Below are positions 24,839 to 34,687 of a stretch of 64,000 nt of DNA, piece after piece. This DNA is from Bacteroidaceae bacterium (GTDB taxonomy: Bacteria > Bacteroidota > Bacteroidia > Bacteroidales > Bacteroidaceae): contig JAFSNB010000003.1 in assembly GCA_017447625.1 (NCBI GenBank), positions 1 through 64,000 of the forward strand. Reading direction: 5' to 3'. The number at the start of each line of letters is the position of its first letter. Within the stretch, counting starts at the first letter, position 1. The notes under the pieces are model-generated. The model ran no database searches, had not been told where the DNA came from, and worked only from the letters and a program-made list of their open reading frames with translations. Made by a program: the position numbers and the translations under genes.

Positions 24839-24915
24839 GTTAAAAATACTTAAAACGCTTGCGTTTTCGGCAAATTTAGCACTTCTGGGGCCTTTTCCGG
24901 GGTTTCTTGGGGGTA
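24839..24915. repeat. Dispersed intergenic element, copy 1
   Basis: Contains GTTAAAAATACTTAAA, then TTTTCGGCAAATTTAGCAC and CTTTTCCGGGGTTTCTTG. The same blocks in the same order occur at 55996-56080 and, in part, at 56875-56930, each upstream of a minus-strand accessory gene. Confidence 0.55.
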
Positions 24916-25146
24916 AAGACGGAGCTCATTAGGGCCTAAATGGACGAAGGGAAGGCTTTTGAGACAGGTGAACAATGGTTTTGATGTAGGTGAACAATGC
25001 ATTTGATGTAGGGACAAAACAAATTTGGCACAAAAGAGGAATTAGGTTTTAGGCGGCAATTATATAATTTTAGGCGGCAATTATTAGATTGCAGTCGGAA
25101 TTTAAATAATTTACGTCGTAAATTTTATTTTTCACCAAATAATAAC

Positions 25147-25154
25147 TATCTTTG
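25147..25154 (+). promoter_or_regulatory. -7 box of the HU-HIG gene
   Basis: TATCTTTG followed by CACCG fits TAnnTTTG. It lies 268 bp before the coding start, giving a long leader made almost wholly of tandem repeats. Confidence 0.5.
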
Positions 25155-25186
25155 CACCGTGATTGAAAATAATCTCCCTTCGGGAG

Positions 25187-25415
25187 CATAGAGAACACTG
25201 AGAACACAGAAGACACAGAGTGGACTGAGTGGACTGAGTGGACAGAGGACGCTGAGGACACTGAGGCTTCGCGCAGACTAAATCGTAAACTAATTCAATA
25301 GTAAATAAATAGTAAATAGTAAATAGTCAAATCGTAAATAGTAAATCGTAAATAGTAAATCGTAAATAGTCAAATCGTAAATAGTCAAATCGTAAATAGT
25401 CAAATCGTAATTTAT
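25187..25415. repeat. Two tandem-repeat tracts in the HU-HIG leader
   Basis: First tract (about 25187-25266): short units of the GTGGACTGA and GGACACTGA type. Second tract (about 25290-25415): units built from GTAAATAGTCAAATC and GTAAATAGTAAATC. Both are AT- or purine-biased and non-coding on the plus strand. Confidence 0.75.
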
Positions 25416-25422
25416 AGAGGTT

Positions 25423-26088
25423 ATGACCAAATACACTACTCAGGAAATCGGGATTAACCCGAATGAGGATGGTACACGCAAAAAGCGGTATCGTCTGGTG
25501 AACCAAGGGACTATCCCTTATGAAGTTTTTGCGAGTCGCGTGGCACACCCGGGCTCCGGACTGACTCGCGGCACGGTGAAGAATGTGATTGAAGCCGTGA
25601 TTCAGCAACTGGCCACGGAGCTGGGAGAAGGGCACCACGTACAGATTGGTGGGCTCGGCACCTTTTCGGCCGGTATTGGAGAATGTGAGGTGAAACATAC
25701 CACGAGGCGGGGCAAGGGTATCGCTCCGGCGGAGAAGCGGACATATGCAAGCAACATTCAGATTGACCGCGTACACTTCAGGGTGGATGGAGAGCTTATC
25801 AAGGCGGCGCGTGGCCATTGCACTCTGGAGCTGGCTCACCCGCAGACGCCGGGCAAAGAGTTCAGCCGGATAACGACCACGCGTGAGGAGCGTCTGGAGC
25901 TGCTCCTCGCCTATCTGCAAAAATACGAATTCATCAGGATTCCTGAATACATGGCGCTCACAGACCTCAAGAGGTTTGTCGCCGGGAAGGAGCTCTACGC
26001 TTTCTCGCACGATGAATCCACGGGAATCTATGCCGAAGGTCGAGGCCCCGTAAAAGTGTATAAGCTCCGCTCGACCGCTTCTATTTGA
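25423..26088 (+). CDS. HU-HIG family DNA-binding protein
   Basis: 221 aa. Residues about 15-120 follow the HU/IHF fold as found in the Bacteroidota HU-HIG subfamily: a basic N terminus (RKKRYRLVNQG), helix pair (TRGTVKNVIEAVIQQLATEL), GHHVQIGGLGTFSAGI, and the DNA-arm region. The C-terminal about 90 residues (TTREERLELLLAYLQKYEF onwards) form a distinct winged-helix-like extension with a recurring ARG-like ending. Such proteins act on the nucleoid or bind specific DNA; the target is unknown. Single gene with a long repeat-filled leader and a shared terminator with rplQ. Confidence 0.85.
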   Translation: MTKYTTQEIGINPNEDGTRKKRYRLVNQGTIPYEVFASRVAHPGSGLTRGTVKNVIEAVIQQLATELGEGHHVQIGGLGTFSAGIGECEVKHTTRRGKGIAPAEKRTYASNIQIDRVHFRVDGELIKAARGHCTLELAHPQTPGKEFSRITTTREERLELLLAYLQKYEFIRIPEYMALTDLKRFVAGKELYAFSHDESTGIYAEGRGPVKVYKLRSTASI

Positions 26089-26090
26089 CA

Positions 26091-26123
26091 AGAAAGGGCG
26101 GCCCGTCGCGGGTCGCCCTTTCT
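26091..26123. terminator. Bidirectional terminator between HU-HIG and rplQ
   Basis: AGAAAGGGCG (26091-26100) pairs with CGCCCTTTCT (26114-26123), with an inner CCCG/CGGG. It separates convergent genes and ends the ribosomal superoperon. Confidence 0.85.
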
Positions 26124-26143
26124 CTTGGTATCGTAAATCAGAA

Positions 26144-26659
26144 TTATTCAGCAGTGGTGTCGGCAGGAGCCTCTGCAGGGGCTTCTGCGGGTGCTTCGGT
26201 GGCTACTGCCTCGGTTGCAGCTGCCTCTGCGGCAGGTGCGGCAGCAGACTTGCGGCTGCGGCGTGTGCGCTTTGCAGCCTTCGGGGTCTTAGCCATGTTC
26301 TCGTCGTAGTCAACGAGCTCGATGAAGCACATGGGGGCCATGTCACCCTGGCGGAAGCCGGTCTTGATGATGCGGGTGTAGCCACCGGGACGGTCGGCAA
26401 TCTTGACTGCGATCTCCTGGAAGAGCTCGGTAACGGCATACTTGTCCTGGAGATAGCGGAAGACGACGCGGCGTGAGTTGGTGGTGTCCTGCTTGGACTT
26501 GGTGATCAGGGGCTCAACATATCTCTTGAGAGCCTTGGCCTTGGGGACGGTCGTAGTGATTCTTTTGTGCATGATCAGGGAGACAGCCATGTTGCTGAGC
26601 ATGGAAGCCCTGTGGGATGCAGTACGACCGAGGTGATTGAATTTCTTGTTATGTCTCAT
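26144..26659 (-). CDS. rplQ: 50S ribosomal protein L17
   Basis: 171 aa. The L17 core ([20 protein letters not shown], then the [18 protein letters not shown] motif) occupies residues 1-120; the rest is an Ala/Glu-rich extension ([23 protein letters not shown]), typical of Bacteroidota. The frame extends 12 residues upstream, but MRHNKKF is the conserved start. Last gene of the superoperon. Confidence 0.97.
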   Translation of the reverse strand: MRHNKKFNHLGRTASHRASMLSNMAVSLIMHKRITTTVPKAKALKRYVEPLITKSKQDTTNSRRVVFRYLQDKYAVTELFQEIAVKIADRPGGYTRIIKTGFRQGDMAPMCFIELVDYDENMAKTPKAAKRTRRSRKSAAAPAAEAAATEAVATEAPAEAPAEAPADTTAE

Positions 26660-26701
26660 TGTGACAATCTTTCTTTTTAGGACAGGAGGTGGCAAACACT
26701 G

Positions 26702-27694
26702 CTACTCTCTGTCGAGTTTATACTTTGAAATATCGGTTCCAAACGACAGATTCAGACTCTCGAGCAAATCATCAAGCTCAGTGAGCGATTTCTTACCGAA
26801 GTTGCGGAACTTGAGGAGGTCGGTCTTGTTGAACTGGACGAGGTCGCCGAGTGTCTCTACGTCGGCAGCCTTCAAGCAGTTGAGGGCGCGTACGGAGAGG
26901 TCCATATCTACGAGCTTCGTCTTCAAGAGCTGACGCATGTGCAGCACTTCCTCGTCGAACTCTTCGTTTCCTTCGGAATCGGAGTTCTCGAGAGTGATCT
27001 TCTCGTCGGAGAAGAGCATGAAGTGGTAGATGAGTATCTTTGCTGCCTCCTTGAGTGCATCCTTCGGGTGGATGGAACCATCGGTGGTGATTTCAAGCAC
27101 GAGTTTCTCGTAGTCGGTCTTCTGCTCTACGCGGAAGTTCTCTACGGCGTACTTGACGTTGCGGATGGGAGTGTAAATTGAATCAATAGGAATCACATTG
27201 ACATCCGAGCAGAACTCGCGATTCTCCTCACTGGGCACGTAGCCGCGACCCTTGTTGATGGAGATCTCGATCTGCATCGTTGCTTTGACATCTAAATGAC
27301 AAATAACTAATTCAGGGTTTAACACTTCAAATCCAGTCAGATACTTGTTGAAGTCGCCTGCCTTGAACTCTGTTGTGTTCTCGACAGTGACTGTCACTTT
27401 CTCGTTCTCGAATTCTTCTACCACCTGCTTGAAGCGTACTTGCTTCAGGTTGAGGATGATGTTGGTAACGTCCTCCTTCACACCGGGAACCGATGCGAAC
27501 TCGTGTTCTACGCCATCGATACGTATGGTATTGATGGCATAACCTTCGAGTGAAGATAGCAGAATGCGGCGAAGAGCATTACCTACGGTAATACCGAAGC
27601 CGGGCTCCAACGGACGAAATTCGAACTTGCCGTATTTGTCGTCGGCCTCCACCATTAACACCTTATCAGGCTTTTGAAATGCTAAAATCGCCAT
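26702..27694 (-). CDS. rpoA: RNA polymerase alpha subunit
   Basis: 330 aa. The N-terminal dimerisation domain shows [22 protein letters not shown]; the C-terminal domain has the helix-hairpin-helix region ([20 protein letters not shown], then [16 protein letters not shown]) that contacts DNA and activators. It is placed between rpsD and rplQ, as usual, with 9 bp to rpsD. Confidence 0.98.
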   Translation of the reverse strand: MAILAFQKPDKVLMVEADDKYGKFEFRPLEPGFGITVGNALRRILLSSLEGYAINTIRIDGVEHEFASVPGVKEDVTNIILNLKQVRFKQVVEEFENEKVTVTVENTTEFKAGDFNKYLTGFEVLNPELVICHLDVKATMQIEISINKGRGYVPSEENREFCSDVNVIPIDSIYTPIRNVKYAVENFRVEQKTDYEKLVLEITTDGSIHPKDALKEAAKILIYHFMLFSDEKITLENSDSEGNEEFDEEVLHMRQLLKTKLVDMDLSVRALNCLKAADVETLGDLVQFNKTDLLKFRNFGKKSLTELDDLLESLNLSFGTDISKYKLDRE

Positions 27695-27703
27695 TCTTAA
27701 TTA

Positions 27704-28309
27704 TTATTTAGAGTAAAGTTCAACGATGAGTTGCTCCTTGATAGTCTCAGGGATGTCTGCGCGCTCGGGCTTGTGGAGGTACTTGCCTGCCTTGAGGTTC
27801 TCGTCCCACTCCAGCCAGGGGTACTTGCTGTGGTTGAAGCCTGCGAGTGAAGCGGCGATAACCTCGAGTGACTTGGACTTCTCACGAACGCCGATGACCT
27901 GTCCGGGCTTAACGGCGTAGGAGGGGATACCTACCACCTTGCCGTCAACAACGATGTGACGGTGGTTGACGAGCTGGCGTGCAGCTGCGCGTGTGGGAGC
28001 GATGCCGAGACGGAATACGATGTTGTCGAGGCGGCTCTCGAGCATCTGCAGCAGGATTTCACCGGTGATGCCACTGGTGCGTGCAGCCTTCTCGAACATA
28101 TTGCGGAACTGCTTCTCGAGCACACCGTAGGTGTATTTAGCCTTCTGCTTCTCAGCGAGCATGATGCCGTACTCAGAAGTCTTACGACGGCGGTTGTTGC
28201 CATGCTGTCCGGGAGGATAATTGCGCTTAGCCAATGCCTTGTCCGGGCCGAAGATTGCCTCACCGAAGCGGCGGGCAATACGAGTTTTTGGACCTGTATA
28301 TCTTGCCAT
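27704..28309 (-). CDS. rpsD: 30S ribosomal protein S4
   Basis: 201 aa. Starts [17 protein letters not shown], with the S4 RNA-binding domain ([30 protein letters not shown]). S4 nucleates the 5' domain of 16S rRNA. The N-terminal zinc cysteines of some S4 proteins are absent. Between rpsK and rpoA. Confidence 0.98.
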   Translation of the reverse strand: MARYTGPKTRIARRFGEAIFGPDKALAKRNYPPGQHGNNRRRKTSEYGIMLAEKQKAKYTYGVLEKQFRNMFEKAARTSGITGEILLQMLESRLDNIVFRLGIAPTRAAARQLVNHRHIVVDGKVVGIPSYAVKPGQVIGVREKSKSLEVIAASLAGFNHSKYPWLEWDENLKAGKYLHKPERADIPETIKEQLIVELYSK

Positions 28310-28359
28310 TGATAAATAGTTTTTTCGTTATTACGTATAACGTTATTAAACGCCAGTTA

Positions 28360-28749
28360 TTAGACTCTGCGACGCTTCGGAGGACGGCAGCCGTTGTGTG
28401 GAAGCGGAGTTACGTCGATAATCTCAGTTACCTCGATACCGGCTCCATGCACGGTGCGGATAGCGGACTCACGTCCGTTGCCGGGTCCCTTTACGTATGC
28501 CTTGACCTTGCGGAGGCCGAGGTCATAGGCTACCTTAGCGCAGTCCTGTGCGGCCATCTGTGCGGCATAGGGAGTGTTCTTCTTAGAACCGCGGAAACCC
28601 ATCTTGCCTGCACTCGACCAGGAGATGATCTGTCCCTCGCTGTTAGCCAGCGCCACGATGACGTTGTTGAACGAGCTATGGACATGCAACTGGCCAAGGG
28701 CATCAACCTTGACGTTTCTTTTCTTAGCTGCTACTTGTTTCTTTGCCAT
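28360..28749 (-). CDS. rpsK: 30S ribosomal protein S11
   Basis: 129 aa with the S11 signatures [27 protein letters not shown] and the C-terminal [18 protein letters not shown]11 forms part of the platform near the mRNA exit. 9 bp after rpsM, 50 bp before rpsD. Confidence 0.98.
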   Translation of the reverse strand: MAKKQVAAKKRNVKVDALGQLHVHSSFNNVIVALANSEGQIISWSSAGKMGFRGSKKNTPYAAQMAAQDCAKVAYDLGLRKVKAYVKGPGNGRESAIRTVHGAGIEVTEIIDVTPLPHNGCRPPKRRRV

Positions 28750-28758
28750 ATCTAATGA

Positions 28759-29139
28759 TTATTTAGTTGCCTTTTTCTTGTTTGCAACGGTCTTCTTCTT
28801 ACCCTTGCGTGTACGAGCGTTGTTCTTTGTGCTCTGGCCACGGACGGGAAGACCGAGACGATGACGGACTCCACGGTAGCAGCCGATATCCATCAAACGC
28901 TTGATGTTCATAGCGATTTCGGAGCGGAGGTCGCCCTCTACCTTGTATTCAGCAGCAATGACCTCACGGATCTTACCGGCCTGCTCGTCGGTCCAGTCCT
29001 TGACCTTGATGTCCTTATCGACACCAGCCTTCTCCAGGATCTTTGCTGAACTACTGCGACCGATGCCATAGACATAGGTCAAAGCGATTTCGCCTCGCTT
29101 GTTCTGAGGCAAATCGACACCAACAATTCTTATTGCCAT
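28759..29139 (-). CDS. rpsM: 30S ribosomal protein S13
   Basis: 126 aa with [17 protein letters not shown], the [12 protein letters not shown] helix-hairpin-helix and [14 protein letters not shown]. The Lys-rich tail contacts tRNA in the P site. A 28-bp spacer of TTTACGATTTACG repeats separates it from rpmJ. Confidence 0.98.
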   Translation of the reverse strand: MAIRIVGVDLPQNKRGEIALTYVYGIGRSSSAKILEKAGVDKDIKVKDWTDEQAGKIREVIAAEYKVEGDLRSEIAMNIKRLMDIGCYRGVRHRLGLPVRGQSTKNNARTRKGKKKTVANKKKATK

Positions 29140-29167
29140 ATCTTGATTTTACGATTTACGATTTACC

Positions 29168-29284
29168 TTACCCCTGACGCATCTTGTACTTGGGGTTCTT
29201 CTTGTTAATCACATACAGGCGACCCTTCCGGCGGACGATCTTGCACTCGGGGGTACGCTTCTTGATAGATGCTCTTGTTTTCAT
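29168..29284 (-). CDS. rpmJ: 50S ribosomal protein L36
   Basis: 38 aa, [20 protein letters not shown] to KYKMRQG. Only one cysteine remains (C14); the other zinc ligands of the classical form are replaced, so this is the zinc-independent (C-minus) version. It lies between infA and rpsM as in other Bacteroidales. Confidence 0.95.
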   Translation of the reverse strand: MKTRASIKKRTPECKIVRRKGRLYVINKKNPKYKMRQG

Positions 29285-29299
29285 ATATTTGTTCTTTTC

Positions 29300-29518
29300 T
29301 TATTTATAGCGGAAAACGATACGCCCCTTGGTGAGGTCGTATGGACTCATCTCCACCTTGACCTTGTCCCCGGGGAGGATTTTGATATAGTGCATTCTCA
29401 TCTTACCGGAGATGTGGGCTGTAATCTGATGGCCGTTCTCCAGCTCCACGCGGAACATGGCGTTGGAAAGTGCCTCCATAATCTGTCCGTCTTGCTCTAT
29501 AGCGGATTGTTTTGCCAT
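29300..29518 (-). CDS. infA: Translation initiation factor IF-1
   Basis: 72 aa, the standard IF-1 length, OB-fold with [30 protein letters not shown]. It binds the A site of the 30S subunit during initiation. Located between map and rpmJ. Confidence 0.98.
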   Translation of the reverse strand: MAKQSAIEQDGQIMEALSNAMFRVELENGHQITAHISGKMRMHYIKILPGDKVKVEMSPYDLTKGRIVFRYK

Positions 29519-29547
29519 TCTTGTTAGATTGTATATTATCTGGTCTG

Positions 29548-30345
29548 TTATTGTCTTGATGCTTCTATCCGTTCGACCTCTTCGAAAGAGGAGAGGATGT
29601 CTGCCTTGCCATGATGGATGGCGATGGTGTGCTCGAAATGTGCGGCCCAGCGCCCGTCGCGGGTCTTGATGGTCCAGCGGTCAGGCATCATATATATTTC
29701 ATGACTGCCCTGCGTGATCATCGGCTCGATGGCGATGCAAAGGCCGTTGCGCAGTTGCTTGCCTTTTCCTCTGCTTCCGTAGTTGGGAACCGGCGGGTCC
29801 TCGTGCATCTCGCGCCCTATACCGTGTCCTACGAACTCGCGGACGATGCCGTAGCCCTGGGCTTCGCAATGGCTCTGAACGGCGTGGCTGATGTCTCCGA
29901 TGCGATGTCCGGCTACAGCCTCTTCGATGCCTTTGTAGAGAGCCTCCTTGGTGGTTCTGAGCAGACGCTTGGTTTCCTCGCTGACTTCGCCGACCATGAA
30001 GGTATAGCAGGAGTCGCCGTTGTAACCGTTGAGGAGGGTTCCGCAGTCAACAGAGATGATGTCGCCCTCCTTGAGGATGTCTTCCTCGCGAGGTACTCCG
30101 TGTACCACCACATCGTTGACGGATGTGCAGACGCTGCCGGGGAACGGGCCTCCGTAAGGATTCGGGAAGCCCTTGAAAGTGGGTTCTGCACCGTGGTCGC
30201 GGATGCATGTCTCCGCGACCCGGTCTATTTCGGCAGTGGATATGCCCGGACGGACGATTCTGGCTATCTCGGCCAGCGTGGTCGCTACCAACTGGTTGGC
30301 CGCCCGGAGCAATTCTATCTCATCTTCTGTCTTTAGATATATCAT
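29548..30345 (-). CDS. map: Methionine aminopeptidase type I
   Basis: 265 aa. Removes the initiator Met from nascent proteins. Metal-binding residues can be read in [17 protein letters not shown] (two Asp), [12 protein letters not shown] (His), and the late Glu motifs IAIEPM and HFEHTIAI. No N-terminal extension. It lies in the usual place after secY, with 23 bp between. Confidence 0.97.
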   Translation of the reverse strand: MIYLKTEDEIELLRAANQLVATTLAEIARIVRPGISTAEIDRVAETCIRDHGAEPTFKGFPNPYGGPFPGSVCTSVNDVVVHGVPREEDILKEGDIISVDCGTLLNGYNGDSCYTFMVGEVSEETKRLLRTTKEALYKGIEEAVAGHRIGDISHAVQSHCEAQGYGIVREFVGHGIGREMHEDPPVPNYGSRGKGKQLRNGLCIAIEPMITQGSHEIYMMPDRWTIKTRDGRWAAHFEHTIAIHHGKADILSSFEEVERIEASRQ

Positions 30346-30368
30346 GGCAGAAATAGCATGACCGAGAG

Positions 30369-31712
30369 TTAGTATGCACTCATGTTACGTCCATGAATGC
30401 GGCCAGACTCCAGCAAACCGTCGTAGTGACGCATGAGGAGGTGGCTCTCAATCTGCTGCAAGGTGTCAAGCACCACACCCACGAGGATGAGGAGGGAGGT
30501 ACCGCCGAAGAACTGTGCGAACTCAGGCGTAACCTTCAACAAACCTGCAAATGCTGGCATACATGCGATGGCGGCGAGGAAGAAGGAGCCGGGGAGTGTG
30601 ATGTGAGACATCACATTATCTATATAGTCGGCTGTATCCTTACCCGGGCGCACGCCAGGGATGAATCCGTTGTTGCGCTTCATGTCCTCTGCCATCTGAA
30701 CGGGGTTCATGGTGATAGCAGTATAGAAGTACGTGAAGGCAATGATGAGCACGGCAAACAAGAGGTTGTATGCCCAGCTGGTGTGGTCACTCAATGCCAT
30801 CAGCACGGCCGACGGGTTCTGTCCGCCACTGACATACTGGATGAGAGTGATGGGGATGAACATGATGGCCTGTGCGAAGATGATAGGCATCACATTGGCT
30901 GCGAACAGCTTCAGGGGGATGTACTGGCGTGCACCGCCGAGAGGCTGACCGCCTACGACGCGCTTGGCATACTGTACAGGCACCTTGCGTGTACCCTGCA
31001 CAAGCAGGATTGCAGCAACAATGACGGCGAAGAGGATAACCAACTCAACGAGGAACATCACGAGACCGCCACCTGCGAGGTTGTTCAGTCGGCTGACAGC
31101 CTCCTGGCCAAATGCCTGCGGCAGACGGGCAATGATACCCAACATGATTATCAAAGACACACCGTTTCCGATACCCTTGTCTGTGATGCGCTCACCCAAC
31201 CAGAGGATGAACATGCTGCCGGCAGCCAGGATGATAGTGGAGGCGATCATGAACGAAGTCCATCCGATAGAGGGAGCCAGGGCTCCGCCAGCCTGCATAC
31301 GCAGGTTCACCAGATAACCGGGAGCCTGGAAGAGGAGGATGAAGATGGTGAGATAACGGGTGTATTGATTGATTTTGCGACGGCCACTCTCTCCCTCGCG
31401 CTGCATCTTCTGGAAATAGGGTACAGCCACGGCCAGCAGCTGGATAACGATGGAGGCCGAGATGTACGGCATAATTCCGAGCGCGAAGACAGACGCGTTG
31501 GAGAATGCACCTCCTGAGAACATGTTAAGAAGGCTCATAAGACCCTCGTTGGTCTGCGCACGCAGGGCGGCCAGGTGGTTGGGGTTGATACCCGGAAGTA
31601 CCACGAAGGAGCCGAAGCGGTAGATAGCGGCAAAACCAATGGTGATGAGAATCTTCATGCGAAGATCCTCGATCATCCAGATGTTCTTCAGTGTTTCTAA
31701 AAACTTTTTCAT
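30369..31712 (-). CDS. secY: Sec translocon subunit SecY
   Basis: 447 aa, ten predicted membrane helices. Family features include the plug-region segment with GGAFSNASVFALGIMPYISA, YTRYLTIFI, and the cytoplasmic loop with VPVQYAKRVVGG. It forms the protein-conducting channel of the inner membrane. 14 bp after rplO and ahead of map in the spc part of the operon. Confidence 0.97.
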   Translation of the reverse strand: MKKFLETLKNIWMIEDLRMKILITIGFAAIYRFGSFVVLPGINPNHLAALRAQTNEGLMSLLNMFSGGAFSNASVFALGIMPYISASIVIQLLAVAVPYFQKMQREGESGRRKINQYTRYLTIFILLFQAPGYLVNLRMQAGGALAPSIGWTSFMIASTIILAAGSMFILWLGERITDKGIGNGVSLIIMLGIIARLPQAFGQEAVSRLNNLAGGGLVMFLVELVILFAVIVAAILLVQGTRKVPVQYAKRVVGGQPLGGARQYIPLKLFAANVMPIIFAQAIMFIPITLIQYVSGGQNPSAVLMALSDHTSWAYNLLFAVLIIAFTYFYTAITMNPVQMAEDMKRNNGFIPGVRPGKDTADYIDNVMSHITLPGSFFLAAIACMPAFAGLLKVTPEFAQFFGGTSLLILVGVVLDTLQQIESHLLMRHYDGLLESGRIHGRNMSAY

Positions 31713-31726
31713 GAGTCAGTTTTTTC

Positions 31727-32167
31727 TTACAGTTTTGTTGCGGTTCCGCCGGCGGCGGTGATAGCAGCCTCAGCTGCTGCGGAGAAGGCGTTTGCCTCCA
31801 CCTCGATCTTGGCGGTGAGCTTACCCTTGGCAAGAATCTTCACCAGACCCTTCTTAATCAAGCTGGCCTGCATGAGCTCGGCGATGCCGATCTTTGTCAG
31901 ACCCTGATCTGCCAGCTTCTGGAGAGTGGAGAGATTCACTGCCTGGTACTCCTTGCGGTTGATGTTCTTGAAACCGAACTTGGGCAGACGACGCTGCAAC
32001 GGCATCTGACCGCCTTCAAAACCGATTTTCTTCTTATAGCCTGAACGTGCCTTTGCACCCTTGTGACCACGGGTGGATGTACCACCACGGCCACTTCCAG
32101 GGCCACGGCCAATGCGCTTGCGGTTCTTGGTTGAACCCTCGGCAGGCTTCAAAGTACTTAGTTTCAT
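31727..32167 (-). CDS. rplO: 50S ribosomal protein L15
   Basis: 146 aa. N-terminal Gly/Arg-rich [22 protein letters not shown] typical of L15, then [17 protein letters not shown]. The C terminus is Ala-rich. Follows rpmD and precedes secY. Confidence 0.97.
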   Translation of the reverse strand: MKLSTLKPAEGSTKNRKRIGRGPGSGRGGTSTRGHKGAKARSGYKKKIGFEGGQMPLQRRLPKFGFKNINRKEYQAVNLSTLQKLADQGLTKIGIAELMQASLIKKGLVKILAKGKLTAKIEVEANAFSAAAEAAITAAGGTATKL

Positions 32168-32212
32168 ATTTGTATGTCGGATTTTAACGTTAATGAATCG
32201 TGTTCAGGACGT

Positions 32213-32389
32213 TTAGTCCACAACCTTTACGAGGTGATGCACTGTCTGAATCATGCCGCGAACGACAGGAGTATCCTCCAGCTCTACGGTGTGGTTCATC
32301 TTGCGCAGGCCCATCGTGTCAAGGGTCCGCTTCTGGTTCTTAGGAGCACCGATGCGGCTCTTAATCTGCTTAATCTTAATAGTTGCCAT
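32213..32389 (-). CDS. rpmD: 50S ribosomal protein L30
   Basis: 58 aa: MATIKIKQIKSRIGAPKNQK, then TLDTMGLRKMNHTVELEDTP and a short C-terminal helix ending HLVKVVD. This is the usual bacterial L30 length. It fills the 241-bp gap between rpsE and rplO. Confidence 0.96.
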   Translation of the reverse strand: MATIKIKQIKSRIGAPKNQKRTLDTMGLRKMNHTVELEDTPVVRGMIQTVHHLVKVVD

Positions 32390-32408
32390 AGTCTAGTTCC
32401 TCCTTAGA

Positions 32409-32921
32409 TTAACCTCTGAACACTTTTTCAACGGAGATACCACGGTTCTGGGCTACCATGCGGGCGTCACGCATCTCTGCAAGAGCAGCAATGGTTGCTT
32501 TCACCAGATTGTGGGGGTTGGAAGAGCCCTTGGACTTGGCCAGACAGTCGCGTACGCCGACGCTCTCAAGCACGGCACGCATAGCACCGCCGGCAACCAC
32601 ACCGGTACCGGTGGAGGCGGGCATAATCAGCACCTCTGCACCACCGAACTTAGCGGCCTGCTCGTGGGGTACGGTACCCTTGAGGACGGGAACGCGAACC
32701 AGGTTCTTCTTAGCGGCTTCTACGCCCTTGGCAATGGCAGCGGTGACTTCACCGGCCTTGCCCAGGCCATAACCGATGATTCCATTTCCATCGCCAACGA
32801 CGACGATGGCAGCGAACGTGAAGGTGCGACCACCCTTGGTCACCTTGGTGACACGGTTGATGGCTACGAGGCGGTCCTTCAATTCGACATCGCTATTAAT
32901 CTTTACGTTTTTGATTGCCAT
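32409..32921 (-). CDS. rpsE: 30S ribosomal protein S5
   Basis: 170 aa with the double-stranded RNA-binding N domain ([20 protein letters not shown]) and the S5 C domain ([22 protein letters not shown]). The GGRT loop positions linked to spectinomycin sensitivity look like the common form, but I have not aligned it. Confidence 0.97.
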   Translation of the reverse strand: MAIKNVKINSDVELKDRLVAINRVTKVTKGGRTFTFAAIVVVGDGNGIIGYGLGKAGEVTAAIAKGVEAAKKNLVRVPVLKGTVPHEQAAKFGGAEVLIMPASTGTGVVAGGAMRAVLESVGVRDCLAKSKGSSNPHNLVKATIAALAEMRDARMVAQNRGISVEKVFRG

Positions 32922-32929
32922 AATAATGA

Positions 32930-33271
32930 TTAGAATTTAAGTCCGCCGTTACGTGCTGCATCTGCCACTTCCTTCACACGTCCGTGGTAGAGATAACCGT
33001 TACGGTCAAATACAACTGCTGTTACACCAGCCTCGAGGGCTTTCTTCGCGATGAGCTCGCCAACCTTTGCAGCCTGTTCCTTCTTAGGCATCTTCTCCAT
33101 ACCCAGTGAGGAGGCTGAGCAGATGGTTGTTGCGGTCTGGTCGTTGATGACCTGGACGTAGATCTGCTTGTTGCTGCGGAACACAGACATGCGGGGACGC
33201 TCTGCTGTGCCGCTTATCTTATTGCGAACTCTGTACTTAATCTTAATTCGTCTTTCTACTTTCGTTGTCAT
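32930..33271 (-). CDS. rplR: 50S ribosomal protein L18
   Basis: 113 aa, basic N terminus ([24 protein letters not shown]) and a compact domain ending in the conserved [24 protein letters not shown]. It binds 5S rRNA with L5. 8 bp before rpsE. Confidence 0.97.
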   Translation of the reverse strand: MTTKVERRIKIKYRVRNKISGTAERPRMSVFRSNKQIYVQVINDQTATTICSASSLGMEKMPKKEQAAKVGELIAKKALEAGVTAVVFDRNGYLYHGRVKEVADAARNGGLKF

Positions 33272-33297
33272 AATGTTTACGCTTTTAAGGGTGAAAC

Positions 33298-33879
33298 TTA
33301 CTTGGCACCGGCAGACTTGCCAGACTTCCTGCGAATCTGCTCGCCAACAAACAAGATACCCTTGCCCTTGTACGGTTCGGGCTTACGGAAAGAACGAATC
33401 TTGGCACATACCATACCAAGGAGCTGCTTATCACATGAGCGGAGGATGATGAGAGGATTCTGGTTTCTCTCCATCTTGGTCTCGACCTTTATCTCCTGCG
33501 GCAGCTGGATGAAGATGCTGTGGGTGTAACCGAGAGAGAACTCGACGATGTTACCCTTGTTGCTCACACGGTAACCGACACCTACCAGCTCCATCTGCTT
33601 CTCATAGCCCTGGCTGACACCCACAACCATGTTGTTGATGAGTGAACGGTAGAGACCGTGATAAGCCTGCTTCTGCTTCATGGTGACATTGATTGGGTCA
33701 TAGGTCTCATCGATACCGAATGTGATCTGACCGTTCTCCTTGTCAATATTTACTATGATGGAAGGATTAACCTCTTGGGTTAAAACACCCTCCTTGCCCT
33801 TGACCGTCACCTTGTGACCATCAAGGGAAATCTCAACACCCTGAGGGATGCTTATGGGCAATTTACCTATTCTTGACAT
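33298..33879 (-). CDS. rplF: 50S ribosomal protein L6
   Basis: 193 aa, two similar alpha/beta domains. Starts [17 protein letters not shown] and ends with the signature [22 protein letters not shown] close to the C terminus. It lies near the factor-binding site of the 50S subunit. Confidence 0.97.
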   Translation of the reverse strand: MSRIGKLPISIPQGVEISLDGHKVTVKGKEGVLTQEVNPSIIVNIDKENGQITFGIDETYDPINVTMKQKQAYHGLYRSLINNMVVGVSQGYEKQMELVGVGYRVSNKGNIVEFSLGYTHSIFIQLPQEIKVETKMERNQNPLIILRSCDKQLLGMVCAKIRSFRKPEPYKGKGILFVGEQIRRKSGKSAGAK

Positions 33880-33894
33880 GATTAGTCCTCCAAA

Positions 33895-34290
33895 TTAATA
33901 AACGTAACACAGTACTTCACCGCCGATGCGCTGCTCTGCGGCTTCTTTGTTAGTCATAACGCCCTTGGACGTGGAAATGATAGCCACACCCAGTCCGTTG
34001 ATAACACGGGGCATGTCCTTGTAGCCGGTATATTGACGCATACCGGGCGATGATACACGGATCAGCTTCTTGATGGCGCTGACCTTGTTCACGGGATCGT
34101 ACTTCAAGGCAATCTTGATGGTGCCCTGAGGTCCGTCCTCAACGAACTTGTAGTTGAGGATGTATCCCTTCTCGAAGAGAATCTTTGTGATTTCCTTCTT
34201 CAGATTTGACGCGGGCACTTCAACCACGCGGTGCTTGGCCATGATGGCGTTGCGCAACCGTGTCAAATAGTCTGCAATAGGATCTGTCAT
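33895..34290 (-). CDS. rpsH: 30S ribosomal protein S8
   Basis: 131 aa starting MTDPIADYLTRLRNAIMAKH; the frame extends 13 residues further up (to 34329) without conservation. C-terminal GLGVAIISTSKGVMTNKEA is the S8 signature. In other bacteria S8 represses the spc operon through a leader hairpin; no such site was identified here. Confidence 0.97.
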   Translation of the reverse strand: MTDPIADYLTRLRNAIMAKHRVVEVPASNLKKEITKILFEKGYILNYKFVEDGPQGTIKIALKYDPVNKVSAIKKLIRVSSPGMRQYTGYKDMPRVINGLGVAIISTSKGVMTNKEAAEQRIGGEVLCYVY

Positions 34291-34366
34291 TTGATAATAG
34301 TTTTTAATTAATCGGCACTGCGCCGACAATATTAAATAAATAAAAGTGTGCTGAAGTAGTGCAGCC

Positions 34367-34681
34367 TTACCAACTAGCCTTCCTCACGCCGGGGATGAGA
34401 CCCTGAGATGCCATCTCGCGGAACTGGATACGTGAGAGACCGAACTGGCGGATATAGCCCTTCGGACGCCCCGTGATCTTGCAGCGGTTATGCAGGCGGA
34501 TAGGATTGGAGTTGAGTGGAAGAGCCTGGAGCTTGCGAGCGGCCTCGTATGCCTCGATAGCAGCCTCGTCGCTGGTGTTACCGGCGTTGATGATCTTCTT
34601 GAGGGCTGCACGCTTTGCAGCGTACTTGGCAACGAGCTTCGCACGCTTCACCTCGCGGGCTTTCATTGATTCTTTTGCCAT
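34367..34681 (-). CDS. rpsN: 30S ribosomal protein S14
   Basis: 104 aa, zinc-free long form (no CxxC pairs), ending [20 protein letters not shown] and IPGVRKASW. It is about 15 residues longer than the Bacteroides form I remember, owing to an extra helical stretch at residues 32-50. Between rplE and rpsH; 76 bp of AT-rich spacer follows. Confidence 0.96.
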   Translation of the reverse strand: MAKESMKAREVKRAKLVAKYAAKRAALKKIINAGNTSDEAAIEAYEAARKLQALPLNSNPIRLHNRCKITGRPKGYIRQFGLSRIQFREMASQGLIPGVRKASW

Positions 34682-34687
34682 ATTCTC

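Larger units (their letters stand above)
24660..25422. other. Gene-free spacer with promoters and repeats
   Basis: This 763-bp spacer between divergent genes holds the 5' leader of the secreted protein with a CCCGCGTT/AACGCGGG hairpin (24734-24753), a minus-strand -7 box (24799), a dispersed element (24839-24915), a 17-bp direct repeat at 25047 and 25068, a plus-strand -7 box (25147) and two tandem-repeat tracts. I see no gene in it. Confidence 0.7.

Noticed and set aside
25070-25261. 63-aa minus-strand frame with repeated HSV units
   Set aside because: It is made of the tandem GTGGACTGA-type repeats, and its direction opposes the HU-HIG promoter.
30393-31517. 374-aa antisense frame over secY
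   Set aside because: secY is well supported by family motifs and operon position; the antisense frame is a composition effect of high GC at third positions.
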